Position numbers and translations under genes: made by a program. The notes beneath the pieces were generated by a model that ran no database searches, was not told the origin of the DNA, and was given only the letters and a program-made list of their open reading frames with translations. Shown in pieces: positions 33,797-42,529 of a stretch of 64,000 bases of DNA (its first letter is position 1; each line of letters begins with the position of its first letter). The DNA is taken from the NCBI GenBank assembly GCA_035560555.1, contig DATMZF010000054.1, positions 1-64,000 on the forward strand, given 5' to 3'. This DNA comes from UBA11090 sp035560555 (GTDB lineage Bacteria; Spirochaetota; Spirochaetia; Treponematales; Rectinemataceae).

Positions 33797-35158
33797 ATGA
33801 AATCGAAATCACGAATCGCATCGTTGGCTGTCTGCGCGGTTCTGGCGTTCTGCCTTGTCAACGCGGCACAGGCTCAGATCGCGGCAAAACAGGGAAAGGA
33901 CATCGTCCTGAAATTCGCCTACAAACAGACGAATTCCGATCCGCTCGAAAAATGGCTGAAAGACAAGACCGTCATAGAGCAGTTCGAAGCCGCCAACCCT
34001 GGCGTGAAGATCCAGCTTTCGCCCATCCCTTCCTCGGAAGGCGATTACGCGACCGTCCTCGCGTTGCAGCTTTCATCGGTAAAGACGGCGCCCGATATCT
34101 TCATGGAAGATACGTACATGACGGCGACCGACGCGGCTTCCGGTTATCTCGCTTGCCTGGACGACTATCTCGCCCAATGGCCCGACTGGAGCAACTACCT
34201 CGATGGCACGAAAGCGGCGGTCAAAGGCGCCGATGGCAAGTACTATGGCATCCCCATCTCAACCGATTCGCGCGGCATCTGGTATTCCTATGGCGTGCTG
34301 AAAAACGCGGGAATCAAGACGCCTTGGCAACCTAAAAACTGGGCGGAAATTCTCGATGCGGCGCGAAAAATCAAGAAATACGACAGCGGCGTGGCTCCCC
34401 TCTATCTGGTCGTGGGAGCCGTCAACGGCGAGGCGGTTTCGATGCAGACCTTCGAGATGCTTCTTTACGGAACGGGCGACCAGATGTTCGAGAACGGCAA
34501 ATGGCTCGTCAAGAGCGAGGGACTTCTGGATACCTTCAAGTTCATCGACACGGTCTGCACGAAGGAAAAGCTGAGCGTCGGCCTGGATATCTCCCTCTCC
34601 AAGGACGGCCAGGCGATCGCGTACACCAGGATGTTTCCCCAGAACAAGATCGGCATGAGCTTCAATGTATGCACGGTGATGGGACTCTGGATTCCCACCG
34701 GCCCCGCCCCCATAAAGGATTTGGAACAGACGGTCGGATTCGCCGCCATGCCCACCCAAAACGGAGGCGATCCCGCGACGGTGACGATGTGCGGCGGTTG
34801 GTCCTGGGCGATCTCGGAATACTCCAAGAACAAGGATATGGCATTCAGGTTCCTCGCCTTCTGCGGCAACAAGGAGAACGCCACGTTCCGGAGCCTCTAC
34901 GATGGACGCATGTCCCCGAGAAAGGATTCCATATCCATCAAGCAGTACGCAAGCCGCCCATTCAGCGCCGAGATGACCGCCAACATGAAAAATTCCTTCG
35001 TGCGTCCGAAGAGTGAGGCTTACGCGATGGTTTCGTCGCAAATCCAGGCCCTTGTCGAGGAGATGGTCAGCGGCAGCTTTACTCCTGAACAGGCCGCCGA
35101 ACAGTACAGAGTACGCGTCACCAACATAGTCGGAAAAGAGAACGTCTTCTCGAAATAA
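33797..35158 (+). CDS. Carbohydrate ABC transporter substrate-binding protein
   Basis: A 453-residue extracytoplasmic solute-binding protein of the family 1/MalE type. The signal peptide ends near AQAQIAA (about residue 25). The mature part has the PDIFMEDTYM, GIPISTDSRGIWYS and GGWSWAISEYSKN blocks that line the sugar pocket. GGAGG precedes ATG 33797. The substrate is unknown. It is the first gene of the ABC operon, and the permease genes follow after a strong hairpin. Confidence 0.87.
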   Translation: MKSKSRIASLAVCAVLAFCLVNAAQAQIAAKQGKDIVLKFAYKQTNSDPLEKWLKDKTVIEQFEAANPGVKIQLSPIPSSEGDYATVLALQLSSVKTAPDIFMEDTYMTATDAASGYLACLDDYLAQWPDWSNYLDGTKAAVKGADGKYYGIPISTDSRGIWYSYGVLKNAGIKTPWQPKNWAEILDAARKIKKYDSGVAPLYLVVGAVNGEAVSMQTFEMLLYGTGDQMFENGKWLVKSEGLLDTFKFIDTVCTKEKLSVGLDISLSKDGQAIAYTRMFPQNKIGMSFNVCTVMGLWIPTGPAPIKDLEQTVGFAAMPTQNGGDPATVTMCGGWSWAISEYSKNKDMAFRFLAFCGNKENATFRSLYDGRMSPRKDSISIKQYASRPFSAEMTANMKNSFVRPKSEAYAMVSSQIQALVEEMVSGSFTPEQAAEQYRVRVTNIVGKENVFSK

Positions 35159-35180
35159 GGTTCCGATCAGTCCCATTGTT

Positions 35181-35215
35181 GACCGCGCCTCCCACCTTCG
35201 GTGGGAGGCGCGGTC
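35181..35215 (+). other. Intercistronic hairpin without U-tract
   Basis: A perfect 15-bp stem GACCGCGCCTCCCAC / GTGGGAGGCGCGGTC with a five-base loop. No T-run follows, so it is not a standard terminator. It lies between the binding-protein and permease genes and would suit mRNA stabilisation of the upstream cistron. Confidence 0.8.
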
Positions 35216-35239
35216 TGGCGTGATCGAGGGCGCCTCATC

Positions 35240-36127
35240 ATGAAAAATCACAGCACGACAAGTCAGGGGAAAAAAGCCTTCCTCCTTATTTTTCCCTCGA
35301 TCGCTCTCCTAGTATTCTTTTTTATCTGGCCGGTGATTCTGAGCGGGTATTATTCCCTCACCGATATGATGCTCTCCGGATCGCGCGCCTCAAACTATCA
35401 TTTCATCGGGTTCGATAATTTCAAATCTCTTTTCACCGATCCGCTTTTCAGGACGAGTTTCGCCAACACCCTCGTTTTCCTCGTCTTTTCGGCGATCATC
35501 GGCCAGCTAGTCCTCGGCTTTCTCATCGCCATGCTGATGAAAAAAAAGAAGCGTTGGTTTCGGAGCGCCGTGGGAATCTCGGTCCTGGCGGGCTGGATTA
35601 CTCCCGAAGTCATCGTGGCGCTCTGCTGGGTGGCTTTTCTGAGCAAGGAGGGGACATTGAACGCGATGTTGACCCAGCTCGGCGTTTTGAAGGAACCCGT
35701 AGCCTGGCTGATCAGCTTCCCGATGGCCGGCGTCATTTTCGCGAATATCTGGCATGGGGCGGCATTCTCCATGCTTCAATTCCAGGCGGCTCTGGACAAT
35801 ATCCCGAACGCCGTCGAGGAAGCGGCCCTCATGGACGGCGCGAATGGCTGGCAAAAGCTCTGGCGAATCACCATCCCCATGGTGAGAAACACGATCATGA
35901 CCGACTCCATCCTGATCACCCTCAAGACATTGGGAGTTTTCGGACTGATCTACGCGATGACCGGAGGCGGACCGGGAACCAAGACAACAACGCTCTCGAT
36001 ATACATGTACAAACAGGCTTTCAGCAGCTATCAGATGGGCTACGGGACGAGCATCGCCCTCGTGCTCCTCCTGTTGGGCGTCGGCTTAAGCCTCTGCTAT
36101 ATGAAATTTTCCAAGACTTCGCTGTAG
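35240..36127 (+). CDS. Carbohydrate ABC transporter permease 1
   Basis: A 295-residue membrane protein with six helices and the EAA loop EEAALMDGANGWQKLWRITIP that contacts the ATPase. It resembles MalF/UgpA-type permeases. No ATPase gene occurs in this operon, so a shared MsmK-like ATPase elsewhere is expected. GAGGG precedes the ATG. Confidence 0.88.
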   Translation: MKNHSTTSQGKKAFLLIFPSIALLVFFFIWPVILSGYYSLTDMMLSGSRASNYHFIGFDNFKSLFTDPLFRTSFANTLVFLVFSAIIGQLVLGFLIAMLMKKKKRWFRSAVGISVLAGWITPEVIVALCWVAFLSKEGTLNAMLTQLGVLKEPVAWLISFPMAGVIFANIWHGAAFSMLQFQAALDNIPNAVEEAALMDGANGWQKLWRITIPMVRNTIMTDSILITLKTLGVFGLIYAMTGGGPGTKTTTLSIYMYKQAFSSYQMGYGTSIALVLLLLGVGLSLCYMKFSKTSL

Positions 36128-36139
36128 GAGGCGCCGCAA

Positions 36140-36961
36140 ATCAAACAGAAAAGAGCCATCGAATTCGCCCAGTACGGCGCCTTGCTCCTCATTTTCGCAA
36201 GCTTTCTCCTGCCGATTCTCTGGGTGCTGCTCGCATCCTTCGATCCTCACGCGGGACAGATCATCAAGCTGCCCACCGAACCCACGTTCGAGAATTACCT
36301 ATCGGTATTCAGCGATCCCAGCAACATCCGCGGGTTCGTCAACAGCCTGGCGATATCGGGCCTGCAATCCATCGTCGTGGTGCTATTCTCATTCCTGGCG
36401 GCTTACCCGCTCTCGCGCTACAAACTCAGCTGGAAGAAGCGCTTTCTCTATGTCATCGTATTCATGACGTCGCTGCCGCTGAACGCCATACTCGTGCCGG
36501 TCTTCAAGCTTTTCGTCAACTTCGGCATACAGAACAGTCTCGTCAGCACCAGCCTATTCATGGCGGCGGCCAATCTGCCCTATGGGATATGGATGATGAA
36601 GAATTTCATGGACGCGGTGCCTGTCTCGCTGGAAGAAGCCGCCTGGGTCGACGGTGTGGGGACCTTCGACACCATGCGCCACATCATCGTGCCCCTCATG
36701 GTCCCCGGGCTCTCAACGGTGCTGATTTACGTATTCACCAACGCCTGGGGCAACTTCTTCGTCCCCTTCATCCTGCTCCAGGATTCCGCGAAATACCCCG
36801 CCTCGGTGCGCATATATCAGTATTTCCAGTACAGCGGTCTCGTCGAGTACGGCAAGCTCGCCGCCTATTCTGTCGTCTATATCATCCCCTGCATTTTCCT
36901 CTATGGCTTCACGCAGAAATACATGTCCAAGGGTTTCACGCTGGGAGGGGCCGACCGATGA
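36140..36961 (+). CDS. Carbohydrate ABC transporter permease 2, possible AUC start
   Basis: A MalG/UgpB-type permease of about 273 residues with the EAA loop EEAAWVDGVGTFDTMRHIIVP. No ATG, GTG or other standard start follows the previous stop until TTG 36182, which would begin inside the first membrane helix. A strong AGGAGG at 36126-36131 lies 8 bases before ATC 36140. Translating from there gives the expected short basic cytoplasmic N-terminus (IKQKRAIEFAQYG). An AUC start is rare, so a sequencing error is the main alternative. It overlaps the next gene by 4 bases (ATGA). Confidence 0.82.
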   Translation: MKQKRAIEFAQYGALLLIFASFLLPILWVLLASFDPHAGQIIKLPTEPTFENYLSVFSDPSNIRGFVNSLAISGLQSIVVVLFSFLAAYPLSRYKLSWKKRFLYVIVFMTSLPLNAILVPVFKLFVNFGIQNSLVSTSLFMAAANLPYGIWMMKNFMDAVPVSLEEAAWVDGVGTFDTMRHIIVPLMVPGLSTVLIYVFTNAWGNFFVPFILLQDSAKYPASVRIYQYFQYSGLVEYGKLAAYSVVYIIPCIFLYGFTQKYMSKGFTLGGADR

Positions 36962-37782
36962 TCCTCAAATACTTGGGAACCGCAGCGGCCGAAGGCGTAC
37001 CCGCCGTGTTCTGCAATTGCAGAATCTGCAGAGAGGCGAGAGTACTCAAGGGCAAAAATGTCAGGACACGTTCGCAAGCCCTTGTCAACGGCGACCTCTT
37101 GATCGATCTGCCGCCGGACACTTACATGCACTACATCGCCTACGACTTCAACCTGCCCGATATCACGGAGCTTCTGGTCACGCACAGTCACACCGACCAT
37201 TTTTACGCGACGGAGCTCGAGATGCGCTGCAGCCCGCTCGCCTACCCGGAGCCGCCCGTCATGCGCATTTACTGCAACGAAGCGGTGGAAAAGAAATTCC
37301 GCCGCTTCATGCCCGACACCTATCATGTCGAGAAGAACTTCGCCATCGTCCGCGCCGTCCCTTTTGTCCCGCTTGCGATCGGGGGCTACACCGTGGTTCC
37401 CCTCCTCGCGAGCCACGACAAGGCCGAGGAATGCCTGCTCTACCTGATAAGCGAGGGGGAGAAGACTATCCTCTACGGAAACGACAGCGGCGTCTTCCCC
37501 GAAGCGACCTTCTCCTTCCTGGAAAAATGCGGCAAGCATATCGATCTCGCGAGTTTCGACTGCACGCTTCAGAGCTGGCGCGAGGGAACCAATCACATGG
37601 GGCTGGGCGACGCCGCGGAGACGCGCGACAGACTCAAGGCGATGAGCGTCATCGACGACAATACTCTTTGCGTCCTCAACCATTTTTCTCATAACGGGCT
37701 CTGGAGTTATGCTAGAATGAAGGAGGAAGCCCTGAAAGAGGGTTTTATAGTGGCCTATGACGGGTTGACGCTGGAGGTTTGA
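36958..37782 (+). CDS. MBL-fold metallohydrolase, PhnP-like
   Basis: A 274-residue metallo-beta-lactamase fold protein. THSHTDHF gives the metal-binding HxHxDH signature, and further ligands lie near SHDK and NDSG. CNCRICREARV near the N-terminus matches the extra Cys motif of PhnP-type cyclic phosphodiesterases. It may hydrolyse a phosphodiester produced from the transported substrate. It overlaps permease 2 by 4 bases, so it belongs to the transporter operon. Confidence 0.78.
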   Translation: MILKYLGTAAAEGVPAVFCNCRICREARVLKGKNVRTRSQALVNGDLLIDLPPDTYMHYIAYDFNLPDITELLVTHSHTDHFYATELEMRCSPLAYPEPPVMRIYCNEAVEKKFRRFMPDTYHVEKNFAIVRAVPFVPLAIGGYTVVPLLASHDKAEECLLYLISEGEKTILYGNDSGVFPEATFSFLEKCGKHIDLASFDCTLQSWREGTNHMGLGDAAETRDRLKAMSVIDDNTLCVLNHFSHNGLWSYARMKEEALKEGFIVAYDGLTLEV

Positions 37783-37785
37783 CCG

Positions 37786-39087
37786 ATGATGGATGAAAGC
37801 TGGGGCAACAGGATCGACGCGATGCGCCCCGACGCGCCGGAGTTGGCGCCCTTGGGCCGATTCGCGGTGGGGGTCAGGACGATGACATTCACGAACCGCG
37901 GTCAGCCGGACATCGCCAAGGCCGAGACGGGCAAGCCGACCCCCCTCTACGACAGGCCTCTGACCGTCGAAATCTGGTATCCCGCGCGGCGGAATCCAAA
38001 CCGGCCCCCCTCGGGCGAATATGAGAATGTCGTGACACGCGACGGCGAAACAATGGTTTCGCTGTGGGGACAGGCCGACAGGGACGCCGTCCCCGACGCC
38101 GCGGCGGGAGCCTGCCCGCTCGTCATTCTCTCCCACGGCTACCCCGGCAACCGGTTCATCATGTGCCACTTCGGCGAGAACCTCGCCAGCAAGGGCTTTG
38201 TCGTGGCCTCTATAGACCATTTCGAGAGCACCTACGACAACCTGGGCGCTTTCTCTTCGACCCTCTACAACCGCCCCCTCGACCAACTCTTCATCCTGAA
38301 CAGCATGGCCGCGCTCAATCTGGACGATCGCGGCACCGGCTTCGCGGGGATGATAGACGCGGAGAAAGCGGCGATCATAGGCTACTCCATGGGCGGCTAC
38401 GGCCTCATCAACGCGGTGGGCGGCGGTTTCAGCCCAGCCGTCGTAAAATCATCGCTAGCGCCTCCGAACATGCTTCTCGCGAAGCTCCAGGCGGGAACGC
38501 CCGAGTACGCGGCGAGCATGGATTCGCGGATCAAGGCGGCGATAGCCATAGCTCCCTGGGGCTGGACCCATGGATTCTGGGACAAAACGGGCCTGGAAGG
38601 CGTCGAGACACCGACGATGTTCCTCACCGGGAGCGCCGACACGACGGTGGGATACGCCCCGGGCGTGAGGAACATCTTTGAAAACTGCGTCAACGCCGAA
38701 AGGTACCTGTTGACCTTCGAAAACGCTGGCCACAACGCCATCGCGCCCATACCGGCGCCGAGAGAAGTTCGCCTCTCGCCGGGACCGGGCGCCAAATATT
38801 GGAAACACTACCAGGACCCGGTTTGGGACGGCGTCCGGGGCAACAATATAGCCCAGCACTTCGTCGCCGCTTTCCTGGGGAAATACCTGGCGAAGGACCA
38901 GACGGCCGACGCCTATCTCGACCTGCCCGAGTATTCGAAGGAATCCATGGCCGCTGGCGCCGCGTCCTGGAAGGGCTTTGCCGTCAGGAACGCGACGGGT
39001 CTGAGATTCGAATACAGAAAAGCCGGCGAACCCGCTCGGGGAAAACAGCCATCGCCGTATCGCGGCGATGGCTGTACGTCTATATGA
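37786..39087 (+). CDS. Alpha/beta hydrolase (dienelactone hydrolase/PAF-acetylhydrolase-like)
   Basis: A 433-residue alpha/beta hydrolase. The nucleophile motif GYSMGG, oxyanion segment SHGYPGNRF, acid LTGSAD and the His in ENAGHNA are visible. The length and N-terminal EIWYPA segment resemble the platelet-activating factor acetylhydrolase-like/dienelactone hydrolase branch. Substrate unknown. There is no signal peptide, so it acts in the cytoplasm. GGAGG precedes the ATG, and the gene starts 4 bases after the MBL gene. Confidence 0.75.
   Translation: MMDESWGNRIDAMRPDAPELAPLGRFAVGVRTMTFTNRGQPDIAKAETGKPTPLYDRPLTVEIWYPARRNPNRPPSGEYENVVTRDGETMVSLWGQADRDAVPDAAAGACPLVILSHGYPGNRFIMCHFGENLASKGFVVASIDHFESTYDNLGAFSSTLYNRPLDQLFILNSMAALNLDDRGTGFAGMIDAEKAAIIGYSMGGYGLINAVGGGFSPAVVKSSLAPPNMLLAKLQAGTPEYAASMDSRIKAAIAIAPWGWTHGFWDKTGLEGVETPTMFLTGSADTTVGYAPGVRNIFENCVNAERYLLTFENAGHNAIAPIPAPREVRLSPGPGAKYWKHYQDPVWDGVRGNNIAQHFVAAFLGKYLAKDQTADAYLDLPEYSKESMAAGAASWKGFAVRNATGLRFEYRKAGEPARGKQPSPYRGDGCTSI
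39045..39075 (+). other. Hairpin at the 3' end of the alpha/beta hydrolase gene
   Basis: A perfect 13-bp stem ACAGCCATCGCCG / CGGCGATGGCTGT with loop TATCG. It falls within the last codons of the hydrolase and has no following T-run. It may stabilise or modulate the mRNA before the next gene. Confidence 0.7.
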
Positions 39088-39098
39088 ATGGAGCCACT

Positions 39099-40085
39099 AT
39101 GAACACACTCGAAAAGCAGCCCGCGAGAATGAGGTTCGCGCATCTCCCAACGCCGGTCGAGGAACTGAGGAACCTGTCGGCCGAGCTGGGCGGACCGCGC
39201 GTTTTCGTGAAGAGAGACGACGAAACGGGACTCGCCCTGGGCGGCAACAAGACGCGCAAGCTGGAGTTTCTGGTGGCCGACGCCCTCGCGCGGGGAGCGA
39301 GAACCATTGTGACGGCCGGCGCCGCCCAGTCGAACCACTGCCGGCAGACGGCCGCGGCGGCGGCCAAATTCGGGCTGGGATGCGTTCTCGTCCTCAACGG
39401 CGCCGAGCCCGAGGCTTTGAGCGCGAACCTTCTCCTGGACAAGCTTTTCGGCGTCCGCATCCTGTGGGTGGCCAATAGGGACGACAGGGAAAGCGTCCAG
39501 GCCAAGACCTGCGCGGAACTCGAGGCCGCGGGAGCAAAGCCCTACTTCATGCCGTACGGCGGTTCCTCGCCTGTAGGAGCCTTGGGATACGCTTTCGCCG
39601 TCGAGGAAGCGCTGGCGCAAGGCGTCGACGCGGACTGGTTCGTGTTCGGGACCTCCTCGGGCGGAACCCACGCGGGGCTAGCCTTGGGAGCCAAGCTTTT
39701 CGGCTACAGGGGAAGAGTTCTCGGGATCAGCATCGACGAATCCGAGGCCTGGCTGAAAGCCCGCGTCTCGGCCCTCGCCTCCGACGCCTCCGAACTTCTG
39801 GGCGGACGCATCGAGATAGGGCCGGAGGAGATTCTCGCGAACGATTCCTACTGTTCGGCCGGCTACGGCGTGCTCACCGGCGCGGAGGTTGAGGCGGTGA
39901 AGCTGTTCGCGCGCACGGAGGGGCTGCTCCTGGATCCCGTCTACACGGGAAGAGCCGCGGCTGGCCTCGTCGATCTCATACGAAAAGGCCGTTTCCGGAA
40001 GGACGAGTCGGTGCTTTTCTGGAATACGGGAGGCCAGCCGGCTCTCTTCGCCGAAAAATACCAGCGCTTTCTGGCCCAGGCTTAA
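39099..40085 (+). CDS. D-cysteine desulfhydrase/ACC deaminase-family PLP enzyme
   Basis: A 328-residue PLP enzyme of the fold type II family that holds D-cysteine desulfhydrase and 1-aminocyclopropane-1-carboxylate deaminase. The PLP lysine is in GGNKTRKLEF, AAQSNHCRQTAA is the second signature, and GTSSGGTHAG is the phosphate loop. It would release pyruvate or an oxo acid and ammonia from a D-amino acid. The start is ATG 39099 with GGAG upstream; an in-frame ATG 39084 would add 5 residues. Its place in a carbohydrate ABC operon is unexpected. Confidence 0.8.
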   Translation: MNTLEKQPARMRFAHLPTPVEELRNLSAELGGPRVFVKRDDETGLALGGNKTRKLEFLVADALARGARTIVTAGAAQSNHCRQTAAAAAKFGLGCVLVLNGAEPEALSANLLLDKLFGVRILWVANRDDRESVQAKTCAELEAAGAKPYFMPYGGSSPVGALGYAFAVEEALAQGVDADWFVFGTSSGGTHAGLALGAKLFGYRGRVLGISIDESEAWLKARVSALASDASELLGGRIEIGPEEILANDSYCSAGYGVLTGAEVEAVKLFARTEGLLLDPVYTGRAAAGLVDLIRKGRFRKDESVLFWNTGGQPALFAEKYQRFLAQA

Positions 40086-40987
40086 TCGCCCACCACGCAG
40101 CGATTCCGACCGGAATTTTTCGCCTCGTAGAGACGGGAATCTGCCCTCGCCACGAGGGATTCGAGCGTGTCGCCGCTGGCGGCCCTCGCCGTCCCGATCG
40201 AAATGGTGACGCCAAGGCTTCTCGCATCATCGAGGTGAATCCAGCTGTGTTCGACCATGATCCTCACCCGTTCGGCTATATGGCTCAAATTTTCGGCCAT
40301 GACATTGGGGCAGAGCAGGATGAATTCTTCGCCGCCCCAGCGCACGGCGGCGTCGAGGGGGCGCACGGCCGAGCTCAACGTCGACGCCACCATCTTCAGC
40401 ACCTGGTCGCCCATGATATGTCCATACGTGTCGTTCACTCTCTTGAAGTTATCGATGTCGGCCATGAAAAAACCAAAACTGACGCCCCCCTTTGCTATCG
40501 CGTCGAGGCGCGGCTCGGTCACTATTTGCAGATATCTCCGGTTGCCCAGGCCCGTGAGCGGATCGGTGAGAATCTCTTGCCTCAACAGCTCGAGCTCGGC
40601 GAGAAGCGCCGAACGGTCCCGACGATCGGAGAACATCTCAATGGCGCCGATGATGGCGCCCGATTCATCGGTGAGCGGCGCCGCCCACACGACGATAGGC
40701 ACTCGGTTGCCGTCGCAATGATGCATGTAGACTTCAGCCTGACGCACTTCCCCGTCCGCCATAGTGGCGCCGAGTGGGCAACCGTGAAGGCAGAGCTGCA
40801 GTCCATCCGCCGTAATGTGTCTCAGAAGGTTGTCAGAGCAGCGGGTTCCCAGAACCCTCTCCCTCGAATAGCCCGTAAGAAGCTCCGCGGCGCGGTTCCA
40901 GAAAGTTATCGTCCTGTCGAGGTTCAAGAAATAAACGCCACTGTCCAATTTGGACATGAGATCCTCGAGACTTCTATCATATTTCAT
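40082..40987 (-). CDS. PAS-GGDEF diguanylate cyclase
   Basis: A 301-residue protein. A PAS domain (about 8-120) with several Cys and His residues (CSDNLLRH, CLHGCPLG, HHCDGN) precedes a GGDEF domain with the active-site motif WGGEEF and an inhibitory I-site RPLD five residues earlier. It should make cyclic di-GMP with product inhibition. The start is ATG 40987 with GGAGA upstream. The gene is single and overlaps the convergent desulfhydrase gene by 4 bases. Confidence 0.88.
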   Translation of the reverse strand: MKYDRSLEDLMSKLDSGVYFLNLDRTITFWNRAAELLTGYSRERVLGTRCSDNLLRHITADGLQLCLHGCPLGATMADGEVRQAEVYMHHCDGNRVPIVVWAAPLTDESGAIIGAIEMFSDRRDRSALLAELELLRQEILTDPLTGLGNRRYLQIVTEPRLDAIAKGGVSFGFFMADIDNFKRVNDTYGHIMGDQVLKMVASTLSSAVRPLDAAVRWGGEEFILLCPNVMAENLSHIAERVRIMVEHSWIHLDDARSLGVTISIGTARAASGDTLESLVARADSRLYEAKNSGRNRCVVGD

Positions 40988-41175
40988 GCGATATCTCCAA
41001 TACAGAAACACTTCTCGCGAGGAGATAGGTGATAATGATCATGATAGTCTATAGGCTAGCGTTTTTCGATAACAAAGGGAAAAATAGCGTAAAAAAGACC
41101 TATCGCGGGGCCATGCGCCCTCGCTCTCGTCGTTTCTTTCCGCCGCCGCTTCCGATCCTGGGCGGTTCCAGCGCC

Positions 41176-42519
41176 CTATAAGCCCAGAATGTATCGGTTG
41201 ACGATGTTTTCGAGGCGCTCCTGTTTCCCCGAGGTGATTCCCGCCTCCCCGTAGTCGCCCGCTAGCCTGGCCAGTTCCTCGAGACCGAGGGAACCGCGCT
41301 CGAACGCGGCGCCTTTTCCTTCGTCGAACGAGGAGTAGCGATCAGCCACGAAAGAAGAGAGGGCCTTGTCGTCGATGATGCGCCAGGCGGCCACGAGGCC
41401 GGCGGCGAAGGCGTCCATGCCGCCTATGTGGGCCTCGAAGAGATCGCTGGGGTCGACGGAGTTGCGGCGTATCTTGGCGTCGAAATTGAGGCCGCCTGAG
41501 ACGAAGCCGCCCGCCTTCAGGATGGCGAGCATGGCCAGCGTCGTCTCCTGGAGACTCGAGGGGAACTGGTCGGTGTCCCAGCCGTTGCGCGGATCGCCTC
41601 TGTTCGCGTCCACGGAGCCGAAGAAGCCCATCGACGCGGCGGTTTCCAGTTCGTGGTGGAAATCGTGGCCCGCCAGCTCCGCGTGGTTGGCCTCGATGTT
41701 GATGCGGAAATCCTTCTCCAGACCATAGGCGCGCAGAAACCCTGCGACGGTTTCCACGTCGAAGTCGTATTGATGTTTCATGGGTTCCATGGGTTTCGGC
41801 TCGATGTAGAACATGCCCTTGAATCCCTGCTTTCTGCCGTAGTCGCGCGCCATGGTCAGGAATCGGGCGAGATGTTCTTTCTCGCGCTTCATGTCCGTGT
41901 TGAGGAGGCTCATGTAGCCCTCGCGGCCTCCCCAAAAGGTATAGCCCCGCCCGCCCAAGGCTATCGTCGCGTCGATCGCCGCTTTGACCTGGGCGGCCGC
42001 GTGGGCCACGATGGGGAACTCGGGATTGGTGGCCGCCCCGTTCATGAAGCGCGGGTTGAAAAACATGTTGGCGGTCGCCCAGAGGAGCTTGACCCCCGTC
42101 GCCGCCTGGCGTTCGCCCGCGAGCCTCACCATGTGCCGGAGATTCTCCTCGCTTTCGGCGGGCGTCGAGCCTTCGGGCGCCATGTCCCGGTCGTGGAAGC
42201 AGTAGTACTCGGCGCCTAGCTTGGTGAAGAACTCGAAGGCCGCGTCGAGTTTCCGCTCGGCGGCTTGTATGGGCGTGGCGGGCTGATCGTTCCAGGGATA
42301 GAAGTGCGTCGGGGAACCGAAGGGATCCAGGCCGTCGCCGCAGAAGCTGTGCCAGTAGGCGACGGCGAAGCGAAGCTGTTCCTTCATTGTCTTGCCGCCC
42401 ACCTTCCTCTCCGGATCGTAGTACTTGAAGGCGAGCGGATTGTCGCTCTCGGGACCCTCGAAGGGTATGCGGCCGATGCCCGGAAAGTATTCCTTCGTCC
42501 CGACGAAATAGTCAGTCAT
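41176..42519 (-). CDS. xylA: Xylose isomerase
   Basis: A 447-residue TIM-barrel enzyme converting D-xylose to D-xylulose. The active-site blocks FHDRDMAPEG, FWGGREGY, EPKPMEPMKHQYDFD, IEANHAELAGHDFHHEL and DANRGDP are intact and the length is normal. AAGGAG precedes the ATG, 10 bases after xylB. The gene order is xylB then xylA on the minus strand. Confidence 0.95.
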   Translation of the reverse strand: MTDYFVGTKEYFPGIGRIPFEGPESDNPLAFKYYDPERKVGGKTMKEQLRFAVAYWHSFCGDGLDPFGSPTHFYPWNDQPATPIQAAERKLDAAFEFFTKLGAEYYCFHDRDMAPEGSTPAESEENLRHMVRLAGERQAATGVKLLWATANMFFNPRFMNGAATNPEFPIVAHAAAQVKAAIDATIALGGRGYTFWGGREGYMSLLNTDMKREKEHLARFLTMARDYGRKQGFKGMFYIEPKPMEPMKHQYDFDVETVAGFLRAYGLEKDFRINIEANHAELAGHDFHHELETAASMGFFGSVDANRGDPRNGWDTDQFPSSLQETTLAMLAILKAGGFVSGGLNFDAKIRRNSVDPSDLFEAHIGGMDAFAAGLVAAWRIIDDKALSSFVADRYSSFDEGKGAAFERGSLGLEELARLAGDYGEAGITSGKQERLENIVNRYILGL

Positions 42520-42529
42520 GGCGTTCTCC

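Noticed and set aside
35181..35215. Intrinsic terminator between the sugar-binding protein and permease 1
   Set aside because: The hairpin is perfect but no T-run follows and the downstream permease genes have no other visible promoter.
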